43,318 nt of DNA from the NCBI GenBank assembly GCA_005808865.1, contig SYKU01000352.1, positions 1 through 43,318 on the forward strand, read 5' to 3'. The stretch's first letter is position 1; each line of letters starts with the position of its first letter. A program made the translations under genes and the position numbers. Shown here piece after piece: positions 8,380-17,872 of the stretch. The notes beneath the pieces are model-generated. The model worked only from the letters and a program-made list of their open reading frames with translations, was not told where the DNA came from and searched no databases. This DNA comes from Acidobacteriota bacterium. Its GTDB lineage: Bacteria > Acidobacteriota > Terriglobia > Bryobacterales > Bryobacteraceae.

Positions 8380-9768
8380 ATGATTCGTCTCTTCCGAATA
8401 TTCGTTCCGCTAGGTGTTCTGACTCTCCTGTTATCGGAAATCGTAATAATTACGTCCGCATACGTCGCGGCCGCGTATCTGGTTTTCGACTACGATCCTA
8501 CCGTTTTTCTGCTGTATGACCGTGGGATGATCCGGATCGGCATTGTCGTGGTTACCATCCTGCTCGGGTTCCATTTCAGGGACTTGTACACCAACATTAC
8601 TGGAACCTCAAATATCCGCCTCTTAGAGGATCTCTGCGTGGTCATCTCGCTGGCGACGATTGGGCAAGGCGTTCTCAGCTACGTCGTTCGAGGAATGGCT
8701 GTTCCCCAGCGCATGATGCTATTGGGGAGCGCTCTCTCGCTTATCGGGGTTTATTTTTATAGGCAGTTTCACAGCGCTTATGTAATGCAGGTAGGCGAGC
8801 AGAGGATTCTGTTCATCGGCTGCAATCCGGTGGTGCAAGAGATTGCGTCCTACATTCGCAATCACCGTGAACTGGGGATACGTGTGGAGGGCTGCCTCCA
8901 CAACTCCGTACCGGTAGGCAACAGCATCGAGGGCGTGCCGGTGTTGGGCACGGTAGAAAGCCTGCGGCAGATCGCGAACACGGAGAAGCCCAACCTCATC
9001 GTCGTCGGACTTAGCGAGAGGCGCGACCGCATGCCCGTGCAGGACCTTCTCGATCTGCGCTTCGCCGGATTTCGAATCGAGGAGGCGGGATCGACCTACG
9101 AGACTGTCTGCGGCCGGATCTGCACCAAGGAACTCCGCCCGGCTCAGTTGATTTTCACGAGCGAACTCGGCCCCGGCGCTTACGGCCGCCGATTGCAACC
9201 GCTGCTCGACATCCTGGTCGCCGTGGTGGGAACAATTGTCACGGCCCCTATCATGCTGGCGACGGCGCTGGCTGTGAAGCTCTCATCTCCGGGCCCGGTT
9301 TTCTATAAGCAGGTCCGTACCGGACTCGAAGGCGCGCTGTTTACGGTTTACAAGTTCCGGTCCATGTACACAAATGCCGAAGCCCGAACGGGTGCGGTAT
9401 GGGCGAGCAAGGACGACCCGCGAATTACACGCGTGGGAAAGTGGTTGCGCCGTTTGCGTCTCGACGAGTTACCGCAATTCTTCAATGTGCTTCGTGGAGA
9501 GATGGCGATCATCGGACCGCGGCCGGAACGTCCTGAATTCGTTCAGACCCTCGCGCAACAGATCCCCTATTACAGGCAGCGTCTTTGCGTGCGGCCAGGC
9601 GTTTCCGGCTGGGCGCAGATCAACCACAAATACGGCGATACACTCGAAGATACGATTACCAAGCTCGAATACGATCTGTACTACATCAAGCACATGTCGC
9701 TGAGCCTGGATCTGTACATCATCATGCATACTTTGAAAACCATGTTGCTGTCTCGAGGCTCGCAATAG
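8380..9768 (+). CDS. Polyprenyl-phosphate sugar phosphotransferase
   Basis: Membrane enzyme that starts exopolysaccharide or O-antigen assembly by moving a sugar-1-phosphate onto undecaprenyl phosphate. The 462-residue chain has several N-terminal membrane helices (first about residues 5-27), a nucleotide-binding-like middle (RILFIGCNPVVQEIASYI), and a C-terminal bacterial sugar transferase domain with KFRSMYTNAE, RLDELPQFFNVLRGEM and IGPRPERPEFV. This is the WbaP/EpsB-type arrangement. An in-frame TTG at 8359 exists, but the ATG at 8380 places the first helix naturally. No good Shine-Dalgarno is present. clpS follows after two bases. No other polysaccharide genes are nearby, so the polymer is unknown. 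Confidence 0.92.
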   Translation: MIRLFRIFVPLGVLTLLLSEIVIITSAYVAAAYLVFDYDPTVFLLYDRGMIRIGIVVVTILLGFHFRDLYTNITGTSNIRLLEDLCVVISLATIGQGVLSYVVRGMAVPQRMMLLGSALSLIGVYFYRQFHSAYVMQVGEQRILFIGCNPVVQEIASYIRNHRELGIRVEGCLHNSVPVGNSIEGVPVLGTVESLRQIANTEKPNLIVVGLSERRDRMPVQDLLDLRFAGFRIEEAGSTYETVCGRICTKELRPAQLIFTSELGPGAYGRRLQPLLDILVAVVGTIVTAPIMLATALAVKLSSPGPVFYKQVRTGLEGALFTVYKFRSMYTNAEARTGAVWASKDDPRITRVGKWLRRLRLDELPQFFNVLRGEMAIIGPRPERPEFVQTLAQQIPYYRQRLCVRPGVSGWAQINHKYGDTLEDTITKLEYDLYYIKHMSLSLDLYIIMHTLKTMLLSRGSQ

Positions 9769-9770
9769 CC

Positions 9771-10094
9771 ATGCCGCCCCGGACAACGCTAGAGCCTTCC
9801 ACAACGGCCGGGACAAGCGAAGCTTTGACGCCGCTCTATCATGTGGTTCTGCTCGACGACGACGACCACACCTACGACTACGTGATCGAAATGCTCCAGA
9901 AATTGTTCATCCTCTCCGCCGAACAAGCCTACCGGAATGCGGAAGAAGTCGACAAGACGGGCCGCACGATAGTCTTGACATGCGAACTGGGGCAGGCGGA
10001 ATTCGGCCGGGAACAGATACACGCCTATGGTCCGGACTGGCGCATGCCACGGTCGAAGGGATCGATGTCCGCCGTAGTTGAACCCGCAAGGTAG
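9771..10094 (+). CDS. clpS: ATP-dependent Clp protease adaptor ClpS
   Basis: N-end-rule adaptor that delivers substrates with destabilising N-terminal residues to ClpAP/ClpCP in the cytoplasm. The 107-residue protein has a disordered N-terminal tail of about 22 residues, then YHVVLLDDDDHTYDYVIEML, the AEEVDKTGRTIVLTCELGQAEF segment and a C-terminal helix strand. The D-D-D-H-T-Y motif corresponds to the family's DDD.HT substrate-binding segment. It begins two bases after the stop of the sugar transferase, so the two are probably co-transcribed, an odd pairing. No clpA follows in this window. Confidence 0.93.
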   Translation: MPPRTTLEPSTTAGTSEALTPLYHVVLLDDDDHTYDYVIEMLQKLFILSAEQAYRNAEEVDKTGRTIVLTCELGQAEFGREQIHAYGPDWRMPRSKGSMSAVVEPAR

Positions 10095-10529
10095 GAGTGG
10101 CCTCGCCGGCCGTCCAGACTTCGCTTCGCCCGGCAGGCGGTCTGAAACGCCCGCGCCGCAAGAACCGAAAGGGGGGAGCGCTCAGCCTGGCGTCGTTTTA
10201 CTCGTTCCTGGCGCTGCTGTTGCCGAAGGAACCGCAAGACCGTTTGGCGCGGAAGGGTTCTCCAAGCAGGTTGCGTTGCCCTGCCACCGGTGCGATCATG
10301 CTGGACCTCTCTCCAACTCAACACGGCTGGAGAGAAAGCGTGTCACTACAGCATTTCTATGTCTGTACGCCGCTGATACCGGGCCACTGTCGAGAGTGTG
10401 GTGTTGAAGATGAGCGAGAGTGATCGACCGTCGCGTTGGCCTCTCGTCCCGTCCTGTGCTTTTGCCACCAGCTGATCCCTGCTTCACCGCCAGGCTTCAA
10501 ACCCAGGACCTGGACAGGGTCGGCCCATA
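10095..10529. other. Intergenic stretch with an inverted repeat
   Basis: No gene is recognised in these 435 bases. TCTCTCCA (10308-10315) and TGGAGAGA (10328-10335) can form an eight-pair stem with a 12-base loop. The frames present are Arg/Pro-rich and show no family features. Confidence 0.5.
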
Positions 10530-12480
10530 TCAGAACAGTAGTTTGAGCCCGAGCTGCCATTCCCGCGGCAGATTGACTTGTTCGGTGAGGCGGCCAAAGC
10601 TGGCGTTACGGGGATTAAAGTCGAGCCCGCCGAAGAAGACGTGATTGGTCACGTTCAGTATCTCGGCGCGGAGCTGCAGACGGAACCTCTCGTTAATCGA
10701 AGTGTTCTTGATTAAGGAAACATCGATGTTGTTCAGCGTGTCTCCGCGCAGATTCGGCAGCCGCGAGGAAAGCGATCGCAAGTTGTGCGCCAAGTTGATC
10801 CGCGGATCGCGGATCTGGCGGTTCGAATCGAGAACACCATTGGATTGCATGCTCGCGTCTCTGTAGTAGAAGCCGCTCGTACGCAAATCCGCGGCGAAGA
10901 CGTTGTCAACCGTGCGTCCATCGATGTTCATCCGCAACTGACCGGGGTCTCCGTCGAAGAAGATGTTGTCGAGCGTAAGTGGGTTGCCGACCTGGAAACC
11001 GTAGATGTAGCCGACTTGCCAACCGCCCATTATCCCGTCGGCGAGGCGGCCGGGATGCGCGAGCCATTTGCGTCCCCGGCCAAACGGCATCTCGTAGAGA
11101 CCGCTCAACGTGACCCGATGCGGTGTGTCGGCATCGCCCAGCCGCCGCTCATAGCCGCTATCGACGGCGTTCAACTTCGTAATCCGGTCTAGCTGCTTCG
11201 AGAACACATAGCTGCCCGCAGCGGTGAGTCCTCGCGACATACGCCGCTCCACGCGCAGTTGTCCCGAGTGAAAGGAGTTCCGCCCATTGTTCCGAACAAC
11301 AAAGGTGTCCAGAAACTGCGGGAAGGGTCACAGGAGTTGCTGGCGCTGGACCAACTGCTGCGTGAACAAACCGGAGCCTGTCGCTGCCGGCAGCCCGCGA
11401 AACGGATTTGTTACGTTGCCCTCAAGTCGCGCAACGGTGGCACTGTCGCGCCCGATGTCTGTTGACAAATACTGCCTGGGGATCGGATTGATGTTGTCCA
11501 AGGCCGTCAGGTCGATGCCGACGCTCCCGATATAGGCGGCGTCGATCACCCACCGGCCAGGAAGTTCCCGCTGCAGGCTGACCTCGAACCGGCTCATCAT
11601 CGGATTCTTTCGCGATTCGATATTCAGCGGCAGGATCCGGCGGTTGACCGTGTTTTGCACCAGATTTACCGCGCCGCCCAGGGTTTGGCCGATGAATGTC
11701 GCCAAGCCATTCGCCGCGCCCGGCGGCTCGACGACGCCGCTGGGGAACGGATCGGTGAGGTTCGCGAGCAGGGTTTAGCCCATTGTTGGCTGTCGGCACC
11801 AGGGCTGTCGTGAAATCGAAACCACTTTGGTTATAGCTGTCGATGGTCAACGGCGCGGCGTACATGCCAAAGCCTCCGCGCAGGACGGTCTTTTGGTCGA
11901 TCAAAAACGCCACGCCCAGTCGCGCTTGTATATTGTTGCGGTCCGCAGTGTGGAAAGCGCCGTTTGTTCGAATCGGCGAAAACCAGGCCGCCACGAACGC
12001 GAAACGCATCCGGCGTGATTTCGGGAATCGGGCTGCTGGCGTAGGCCGCCCTGGCCGCCGCTTCAATGGGATTCGTGGACCGCTGATCGAACAGCCGGAC
12101 ATTGCGGTTGAAGCGCTCGGTGGTCGGGTGCTCGTACTCGTACCGGACGCCGAGATTCATCGTGAGCCTTGACGACACCCTCAGATCGTCCTGGAAATAG
12201 AGACCTTGATATACGTTCTGATTCGATCGGAGTGCCGCGCGCTGAATACTGCTGATGCTCGCGGGGATTCCGAGCAGAAACGACGCGAGTTCCTGGCCGG
12301 CCGGTTGCGCTGAAGTGGAAAGATCGTTTGCGCGGGTGAAGTCGGTGCGGAAGCGGTAGCGGCCCGCCACATCGGCCGGAGGCGCGACGTTCTCACGATA
12401 GACCCGGAAGTCGTAACCGAAGCGCATCGAATGCCGGCCGGCAGCGGCGGCGAGAACGATCCGGCAGCGCAACGCCACGT
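10530..12480 (-). pseudogene. Decayed Oar-like TonB-dependent receptor
   Basis: Remnant of an outer-membrane receptor. Reading leftward from about 12480, the barrel begins near RFGYDFRVYRENV and runs through TMNLGVRYEYEHPTTERF. The frame shifts near 11960-11970, where FADSNKR in one phase continues as HTADRNNIQARLG in the next. It shifts again near 11770-11780, between TANNGLNP and LLANLTDPFPSG. It then meets an in-frame TGA at 11328-11330 after QRQQLL; PFPQF follows, as expected if an Arg CGA had become TGA. The last 240 codons are open and end LGLKLLF with the C-terminal Phe of a barrel. The signal peptide, regulatory-like domain and plug are missing. Three independent lesions plus truncation make decay much more likely than sequencing error. 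Confidence 0.88.
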
Positions 12481-12583
12481 GCTGCGGAGCGTCGTGCGCT
12501 CGGGCCTAGATCTGGGTGGACATTACGCTGATTGAAGGAAGGCAAGTGGTGTGTGAGTGTGGTAGGCTGATCGGATGCCGGGT

Positions 12584-12602
12584 GCCGGAATGGCATTCCG
12601 GC
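12584..12602. promoter_or_regulatory. Hairpin in the leader of the mannonate-dehydratase-like gene
   Basis: GCCGGAAT and ATTCCGGC form a perfect eight-pair stem with a GGC loop. It ends 33 bases before the start codon at 12636 and just upstream of the GGGAGG ribosome site. It may be an operator or a leader structure; function unknown. Confidence 0.35.
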
Positions 12603-12635
12603 TGACGGAACATTCGTTGTCCAGGGAGGAATTCT

Positions 12636-13736
12636 ATGGACGAACAGACCCGGCGCGATCTGTTGCGGCTGCCACTGGCCGCGGGAGCCATGGCGCTCGC
12701 TGCACAAGACCGCGCACTGAGCGCCGCGCCGCCGCGGAAAATGATTGACGAGTTCGATGCGGCAAACATCAAGCTCGCGCACCGCGTCAGCATTCGTGCA
12801 ACAGACGACGACCTGCTGTTTTTGAAACAGATTGGCCTGCGTTACATTCGCGCGGAGATTCCTCGCGACGCGAAATTGGAGGAACTGGCGCCGGCAAAGG
12901 ACCGCTTTGCGCGCGCGGGGATTTCCATGGTCTCTTGCGCGCACTACGCGCACAGGTCGCTGAACATCGGGCTCGCGCGGCCTGGTCCCGAGCGGGATAA
13001 GGACATTGAGACCTGCAAGGCTGTCGTGCGCGAACTGGGCCGGATCGGCGTTGCCATTTTGGTGTTGGACTGGCACCCTGCCAATGTGTATACGTCCGCG
13101 ACCGTGGAAACGCCGCGGGGATACAAGGCGCGGGAGTTCAGCGTTGCCGGCTTTCAATCCAGGATGGAAAAGCATGTCTTCGACCGGGAGTATCCGGCCG
13201 AAGAAATCTGGGATGGCTTCGTCTACTGGCTGAAGGCCGTGCTGCCGGTTGCCGAGGAAGCCAACGTCAAGCTGGCGATGCATCCAGACGATCCTCCAGT
13301 GCTCAAGAAGATGAACGGCATCGGCAGAATCTTCACGAATGAGGAATGCTACCGGCGCGCCGAACAGCTCGCCGGAAAAAGCCGCCACTGGGGCGTGCGT
13401 CTCTGCGTGGGGACATGGGCAGAGGGCGGCGACCAGATGGGTAAGAATGTTTTCGAAATGATCCGCGACTATGGCGGACGTGGGAAGATCTTCGATGTCG
13501 ACTTCCGCAACGTCAGTTCAACACTGCCGCGCTTCAACGAGACGTTGCCGGACGAAGGATACCTGAACCTGTATCAGGTGATGAAGGCTCTGCGACAGGT
13601 ACGATACAGCGGTCCGATGGTACCGGACCACATTCCCCCCCTGGTCGGCGATCAGGGAGTCGGCCGGGGAGGTCTGGGGTATTGCATCGGCTATATGCGC
13701 GGCTTGCTGCGCGCTGCCAATGAGGAAGTGGGTTGA
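12636..13736 (+). CDS. Tat-exported mannonate-dehydratase-like TIM barrel
   Basis: A 366-residue sugar-acid enzyme related to UxuA, which dehydrates D-mannonate in hexuronate breakdown. Family signs are AMHPDDPP (mid-chain), RLCVGTWAEGG with the Cys that serves as a metal ligand in UxuA, and PDHIPPL near the end. The segment equivalent to HLRNV reads DFRNV, so a usual metal-ligand His appears to be Asp. The N-terminus carries RRDLLRL followed by a hydrophobic stretch, a twin-arginine signal, so the enzyme is probably exported, unlike cytoplasmic UxuA. GGGAGGA six to nine bases upstream supports the ATG at 12636. It lies between a dead and an intact TonB receptor, suggesting carbohydrate use. 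The exact substrate is uncertain. Confidence 0.75.
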   Translation: MDEQTRRDLLRLPLAAGAMALAAQDRALSAAPPRKMIDEFDAANIKLAHRVSIRATDDDLLFLKQIGLRYIRAEIPRDAKLEELAPAKDRFARAGISMVSCAHYAHRSLNIGLARPGPERDKDIETCKAVVRELGRIGVAILVLDWHPANVYTSATVETPRGYKAREFSVAGFQSRMEKHVFDREYPAEEIWDGFVYWLKAVLPVAEEANVKLAMHPDDPPVLKKMNGIGRIFTNEECYRRAEQLAGKSRHWGVRLCVGTWAEGGDQMGKNVFEMIRDYGGRGKIFDVDFRNVSSTLPRFNETLPDEGYLNLYQVMKALRQVRYSGPMVPDHIPPLVGDQGVGRGGLGYCIGYMRGLLRAANEEVG

Positions 13737-13813
13737 TGTCCCTTCGATTCCGCCACCAGTTCATAGTACTACCGGGTGCTTTGCCCGAGAGATCTGAAAG
13801 GATCTGAGCCTTC

Positions 13814-16800
13814 ATGAAACTCCTCCGAGATCTTATCTGCGTGTCTGCTCTTCTCACGAGCTGCTTCCTGCCCGCCTCCGCGCAAACAACGGCCGGCGTG
13901 ACAGGAACAATCACCGACGACAGCGGCGCTGGCGCTCCCGGTGTGACCCTTACCATCACGAATGTCGAAACCAGTCTGCGGCGCGAGACGGTAAGTGATG
14001 AGTCAGGCTTCTATCAACTGCTGCTCTTGCAGCCCGGCACCTACACTCTTACGGCGAAAAAGGCCGGATTCCGCCAGGTGACCCGCGAGGGGTTACGGCT
14101 GGAAGTGAACCAGCGCGCCGCCGTGGACCTCACCCTGCAGGTCGGGGCGGTCTCGGAAACCGTGGAAGTGGTCGGGGCCGCGCCACTGCTCGAATCGAGC
14201 ACCTCGTCGGTCGGCCAGGTAATCGAATCGAAGGCGATCAGCGACCTTCCGCTGAACGGAAGGAACTTCGTGCAGCTCGCCATCCTGAGCAACGGCGCGG
14301 TTGGCGCCGGCTACGGTCCGCAGGGCACCATCGGCAGTGGAACGCGTGCCGATGACACGCGCGGCGGCGCGGAGTTGATGGTGAACGGCAACCGGGAAAT
14401 GTCGAATAACTACTTGCTGGACGGCGTCGACAACAACTTTCGACGCAATGCCCTGATCATTGTCCGGCCGACTGTGGAGTCCATCCAGGAATTCAAAATG
14501 CAGACAAACCTGTTCGGCGCCGAGCAGGGCCGCAACTCCGGCGCCACGGTGAACGTCATCACCAAGAGCGGGTCCAATGCCTTTCACGGCAGTGCCTTCG
14601 AGTTCCTGCGTAACGACAATCTCGACGCGCGCAATTACTTCAACGCTGTGAGTACGAGCGCGAAACCTCCCTTCCGCCAGAACCAGTTCGGCGGCAGCCT
14701 CGGCGGCCCCATCGTTAAGAACAAGCTATTCTTCTTCGGCGACTACGAGGGTCTTCGAAAGGCTCAGGGAACCAACACGACCGTGAACACCGTGCCAACT
14801 ACGGCCCTGCGCATGGGCGACTTCCGTACCACGCGCCCGATCTTCGATCCGGCGACCGTGACGCCGGCTGCCGGAACCGCGAGCGGTTTTACGCGCCAGC
14901 CCTTCCCGAACAACATGGTACCGGCTGCGCGCAGGGACCCGGTCGCGGCGCGCCTGATTCAAACCTATCCGCTTCCCGATTTGCCGGGCCTTGCCAATAA
15001 TCAGTTCACCAACCCGGAGCTGGTGAACAACTATAACTACGGAAACGTCCGGGCCGACGCAAATCTTACCTCGAATGATACGGTGTTTGGCCGCTTTTCA
15101 CCACAGAAGGCGACGGTGAACACTCCCACTGCGTTTGGATACCGCCAGGTGCCGGGATTGTCGGTACCGCTGAATCTCCACAACGGCGTGGGTAGCATCA
15201 CCCCGGGCGACGCCCGGTTCAGCAATATGAACGCCGTCATAGCATGGACCCACATCTTCACGCCGCGGTTCCTTGCTGACATCCGCATGGGGTACTCGCG
15301 CTTCGACATGCCCAATGTCTATCCACAGGCGGAGGCCCTGGACCCAAATGCGAAGGGCCTTGGCGAGCTGTTGGGAGTTCCGAACGCCAACCAGGTGCCG
15401 CTGAGCCACGGCGTGCCCATTTTCACCATCACGGGGTACAGCGGCATCGGAGGTCCATCCTCCATACCTACCATCCGGCTGGAGAACACGTTCAATCCCT
15501 CGGCCAACTTCTCGCTGATGCGCGGCCGGCACACCATCAAGTTCGGAACAAGCATCATCCGGCGGCAGATCATCGACTTCCAGGCGAACCAGGGGAACGG
15601 CGCCTTCTCCTTTGGCCGGACGTTCACCGGCGACCCCAATAACGCGGCCAATACCGGCGACGCAATGGCGGCATTCCTGCTCGGTGCGTACTCTTCGGCG
15701 AGCCAGGATCACCAGTTGGTCTGGGCGGGAATCCGCGTGCTCGAACTCGGCACTTATGTCGCCGACGACTGGCGCGTCAACAATCGCCTGACGCTGAACC
15801 TCGGGCTTCGCCACGAGTACATCCCGCCGCCGGTCGAGGTCGCAGATCGTTTCGCAAACCTCAACATCGGCACGGGCAAGGTACTGATCGCGGGATTCAA
15901 TTCCGATCGCCGCCTGGGAGTTCTGTCCTACAACCGCCTTTTCGCTCCAAGACTCGGCTTCGCGTACCAGGCCCGCCGCACCACCGTGATTCGTGGCGGT
16001 TTCGGGTTGTTCTACAACGCTCAGGGAAGCGGCGGCGGACTCTATCGCATGCACCGGATGCTGCCATTTGCGGCGTCGGCCACAATCGCTGTCAACGAGT
16101 TTGTCCCCAACTACCGGCAGATCCAGGATGGTCTCCCGCTTATACCGTCCACGGACTTCGCCACGGTCTCGAACAACCCGGTCGGGAACTTCCTCACCGT
16201 TCCGCCAGATTACCGGCCATCACACGCGCTGCAGTTCAACTTTGGCATCCAGGAACAGCTTGCCGGCGACATCGCCGTCAAGGTCGGCTATGTAGGAAAT
16301 CTCGGACGCCACCTCGATGCCAACTACAACTTCAACCAGCCGATTCCCGGAGCCGGTGCGATACCTCCCCGCCGCCCGCTATTCGGCATCGCTCCCGGTT
16401 TGGTCAACCTCAACTATGCCTCCACCAGCGGCAACTCCGGCTACCACGCTTTGCAGGTGTCGGCAGAGAAGCGCTTCTCCGCAAGCCTGGGCTTCCTTAC
16501 GGCCTACACATACTCTCACGCCATCGACAACGTTCCGCTGCAACAGGGCGGCGGCGGCGATGGTCCCGTCCCTCAAGACGTGCGATATCGCTTCCTGGAC
16601 CGCGGCAACAGCTCGTTCGACATCCGCCACAGGTGGACCCAGACATTACTCTACAATCTGCCGTTCGGAAAGGGTAAGAAATTCAGTTCGAGCCATGGCT
16701 GGGTGAACACCGCGTTCGGTGACTGGCAGGCCAACATGATCCTGATCCTCCAGACAGGCCTACCGTTCACTCCGTCGCTGGCGAGTCCGGTGGCCAACAC

Positions 16801-17170
16801 GGGCAGCGGCAGCCGGCCGGACCGCCTCGGCGATGCGACGCTTCCGAACCCGGACCCGGCACGCTGGTTCAACACCGCGCTGGGTACCGCAGGCGCGCCT
16901 TGGGGCACTCCTGTCATCTATACCTACGGCAATGCCGGCCGAGGGTTCCTGCGCGGCCCCGGCCGCACCAATGTGGATGTGTCGCTGTTCAAGGAATTCA
17001 ACGTAACCGAGCGGGCTCGGGTGCAGTTCCGTGCCGAGTTTTTCAATTTGCCCAACAACCCCCAATTCGACCTGCCGAACGCCTCCATCGGAAATCCAGT
17101 GTCGGGAACGATTTCCGGAACGGTGGGGACGCCTCGGGATATCCAGTTTGGACTGCGGGTCGTTTTCTAG
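13814..17170 (+). CDS. Oar-like TonB-dependent receptor
   Basis: Intact 1118-residue outer-membrane transporter. Residues 1-24 are a signal peptide (ending ASAQ). Residues about 27-110 form the carboxypeptidase-regulatory-like Ig-fold domain (GVTGTITDDSGAGAPGVTLT). A plug follows with LPLNGRNFVQLAILSNGA and NYLLDGVDNNF, then a long barrel ending FGLRVVF with terminal Phe. This organisation is the Acidobacteria Oar/CarboxypepD_reg type, typically used for large glycans or peptides. It starts 77 bases after the mannonate-dehydratase-like gene on the same strand and may share its transcript. The receptor remnant at 10530-12480 is probably a decayed relative. The ligand is unknown. Confidence 0.93.
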   Translation: MKLLRDLICVSALLTSCFLPASAQTTAGVTGTITDDSGAGAPGVTLTITNVETSLRRETVSDESGFYQLLLLQPGTYTLTAKKAGFRQVTREGLRLEVNQRAAVDLTLQVGAVSETVEVVGAAPLLESSTSSVGQVIESKAISDLPLNGRNFVQLAILSNGAVGAGYGPQGTIGSGTRADDTRGGAELMVNGNREMSNNYLLDGVDNNFRRNALIIVRPTVESIQEFKMQTNLFGAEQGRNSGATVNVITKSGSNAFHGSAFEFLRNDNLDARNYFNAVSTSAKPPFRQNQFGGSLGGPIVKNKLFFFGDYEGLRKAQGTNTTVNTVPTTALRMGDFRTTRPIFDPATVTPAAGTASGFTRQPFPNNMVPAARRDPVAARLIQTYPLPDLPGLANNQFTNPELVNNYNYGNVRADANLTSNDTVFGRFSPQKATVNTPTAFGYRQVPGLSVPLNLHNGVGSITPGDARFSNMNAVIAWTHIFTPRFLADIRMGYSRFDMPNVYPQAEALDPNAKGLGELLGVPNANQVPLSHGVPIFTITGYSGIGGPSSIPTIRLENTFNPSANFSLMRGRHTIKFGTSIIRRQIIDFQANQGNGAFSFGRTFTGDPNNAANTGDAMAAFLLGAYSSASQDHQLVWAGIRVLELGTYVADDWRVNNRLTLNLGLRHEYIPPPVEVADRFANLNIGTGKVLIAGFNSDRRLGVLSYNRLFAPRLGFAYQARRTTVIRGGFGLFYNAQGSGGGLYRMHRMLPFAASATIAVNEFVPNYRQIQDGLPLIPSTDFATVSNNPVGNFLTVPPDYRPSHALQFNFGIQEQLAGDIAVKVGYVGNLGRHLDANYNFNQPIPGAGAIPPRRPLFGIAPGLVNLNYASTSGNSGYHALQVSAEKRFSASLGFLTAYTYSHAIDNVPLQQGGGGDGPVPQDVRYRFLDRGNSSFDIRHRWTQTLLYNLPFGKGKKFSSSHGWVNTAFGDWQANMILILQTGLPFTPSLASPVANTGSGSRPDRLGDATLPNPDPARWFNTALGTAGAPWGTPVIYTYGNAGRGFLRGPGRTNVDVSLFKEFNVTERARVQFRAEFFNLPNNPQFDLPNASIGNPVSGTISGTVGTPRDIQFGLRVVF

Positions 17171-17188
17171 CGGATCGATTCTTAGATG

Positions 17189-17200
17189 GTATTGCAATAC
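17189..17200. repeat. 12-base perfect palindrome
   Basis: GTATTGCAATAC is fully self-complementary and lies between the receptor stop and the transposase scrap. It has the size of a regulator half-site pair but no gene follows closely, so it may be chance. Confidence 0.25.
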
Positions 17201-17233
17201 AGCCGGTTGTGGGGCGAGGTTCTTGTGTACCCA

Positions 17234-17347
17234 CTACACTTCTTTGGCCCGAACGAAACGCGCGACAGGCCGCAGGCGACGGGCATGTTCGTCCAGATGC
17301 GGCCACATGCCAGCGAGATACTGGGCGAGTTGGGCATCGGTGTCCAT
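17234..17347 (-). mobile_element. Scrap of an ISAzo13-like transposase N-terminus
   Basis: A 37-codon frame begins at the ATG at 17347 and contains LAQYLAGMWPHLDEHARRL, which resembles the start of ISAzo13-family transposases (a PHLDERQRRL-type segment near residue 20). It then departs from the family (RPVARFVRAKEV) and stops at 17234. No terminal repeats or further transposase are seen. It reads as a leftover of a deleted insertion sequence. Short length makes this tentative. Confidence 0.4.
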
Positions 17348-17872
17348 GCCCCAACGTGACACCACATCAGGGTGGTAGATGTAAATGTTATTTCTTTACG
17401 ACTTATTATTGTCACTGTATTATGCGAGATTCAATAGGTTACGGAGAGACGACTGTGAGAGCGGGTGAAAGATTGTGTTTGCGCCCGAGGGACGTTTCGC
17501 GGGTCACGAGCGTTTGAGAGCCTACATTCGATGCAGAGCCGCGTTGCCGCGGGCTGAGCCGCGCGCGTCGAATGAGCAGGACGCTACAAACTGCAGCGAC
17601 GGCGCGGTCCGCACAGTCGTTGGGACTGTCCGTCTTCGGGGGGCTCGCCATGCCACTTACACTGCGGGACGCTGTAATCCGCCGCACCAAGGCGAGGGTG
17701 GAACGCGAAAACCTTGTACCAAACCGCCAAGGGCCGTTTCCGGGCACAGGCATTCGCCTCGCGATTCCCGCTTCACGAAGTCGGGCGGGAGCGTTTTACC
17801 GGTATCGGCGGAATGCGTTGAGGGGGACTCTGGCGCGAGCGCTCTCGCACCGCCCCACCGCCCCGGACCTCG
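17348..17872. other. Gene-free stretch with an AT-rich patch
   Basis: No gene is recognised. Bases about 17385-17440 are unusually AT-rich for this window (TTATTTCTTTACGACTTATT) and lie beside the transposase scrap, consistent with foreign or decayed DNA. The remainder is GC-rich with only composition-biased frames. Confidence 0.4.

Noticed and set aside
12393-13388. 331-codon minus-strand frame opposite the mannonate-dehydratase-like gene
   Set aside because: Shadow of a GC-rich gene; the plus strand has family motifs and a ribosome site.
15098-16054. 318-codon minus-strand frame inside the Oar-like receptor
   Set aside because: Shadow frame; the receptor is continuous and complete on the plus strand.
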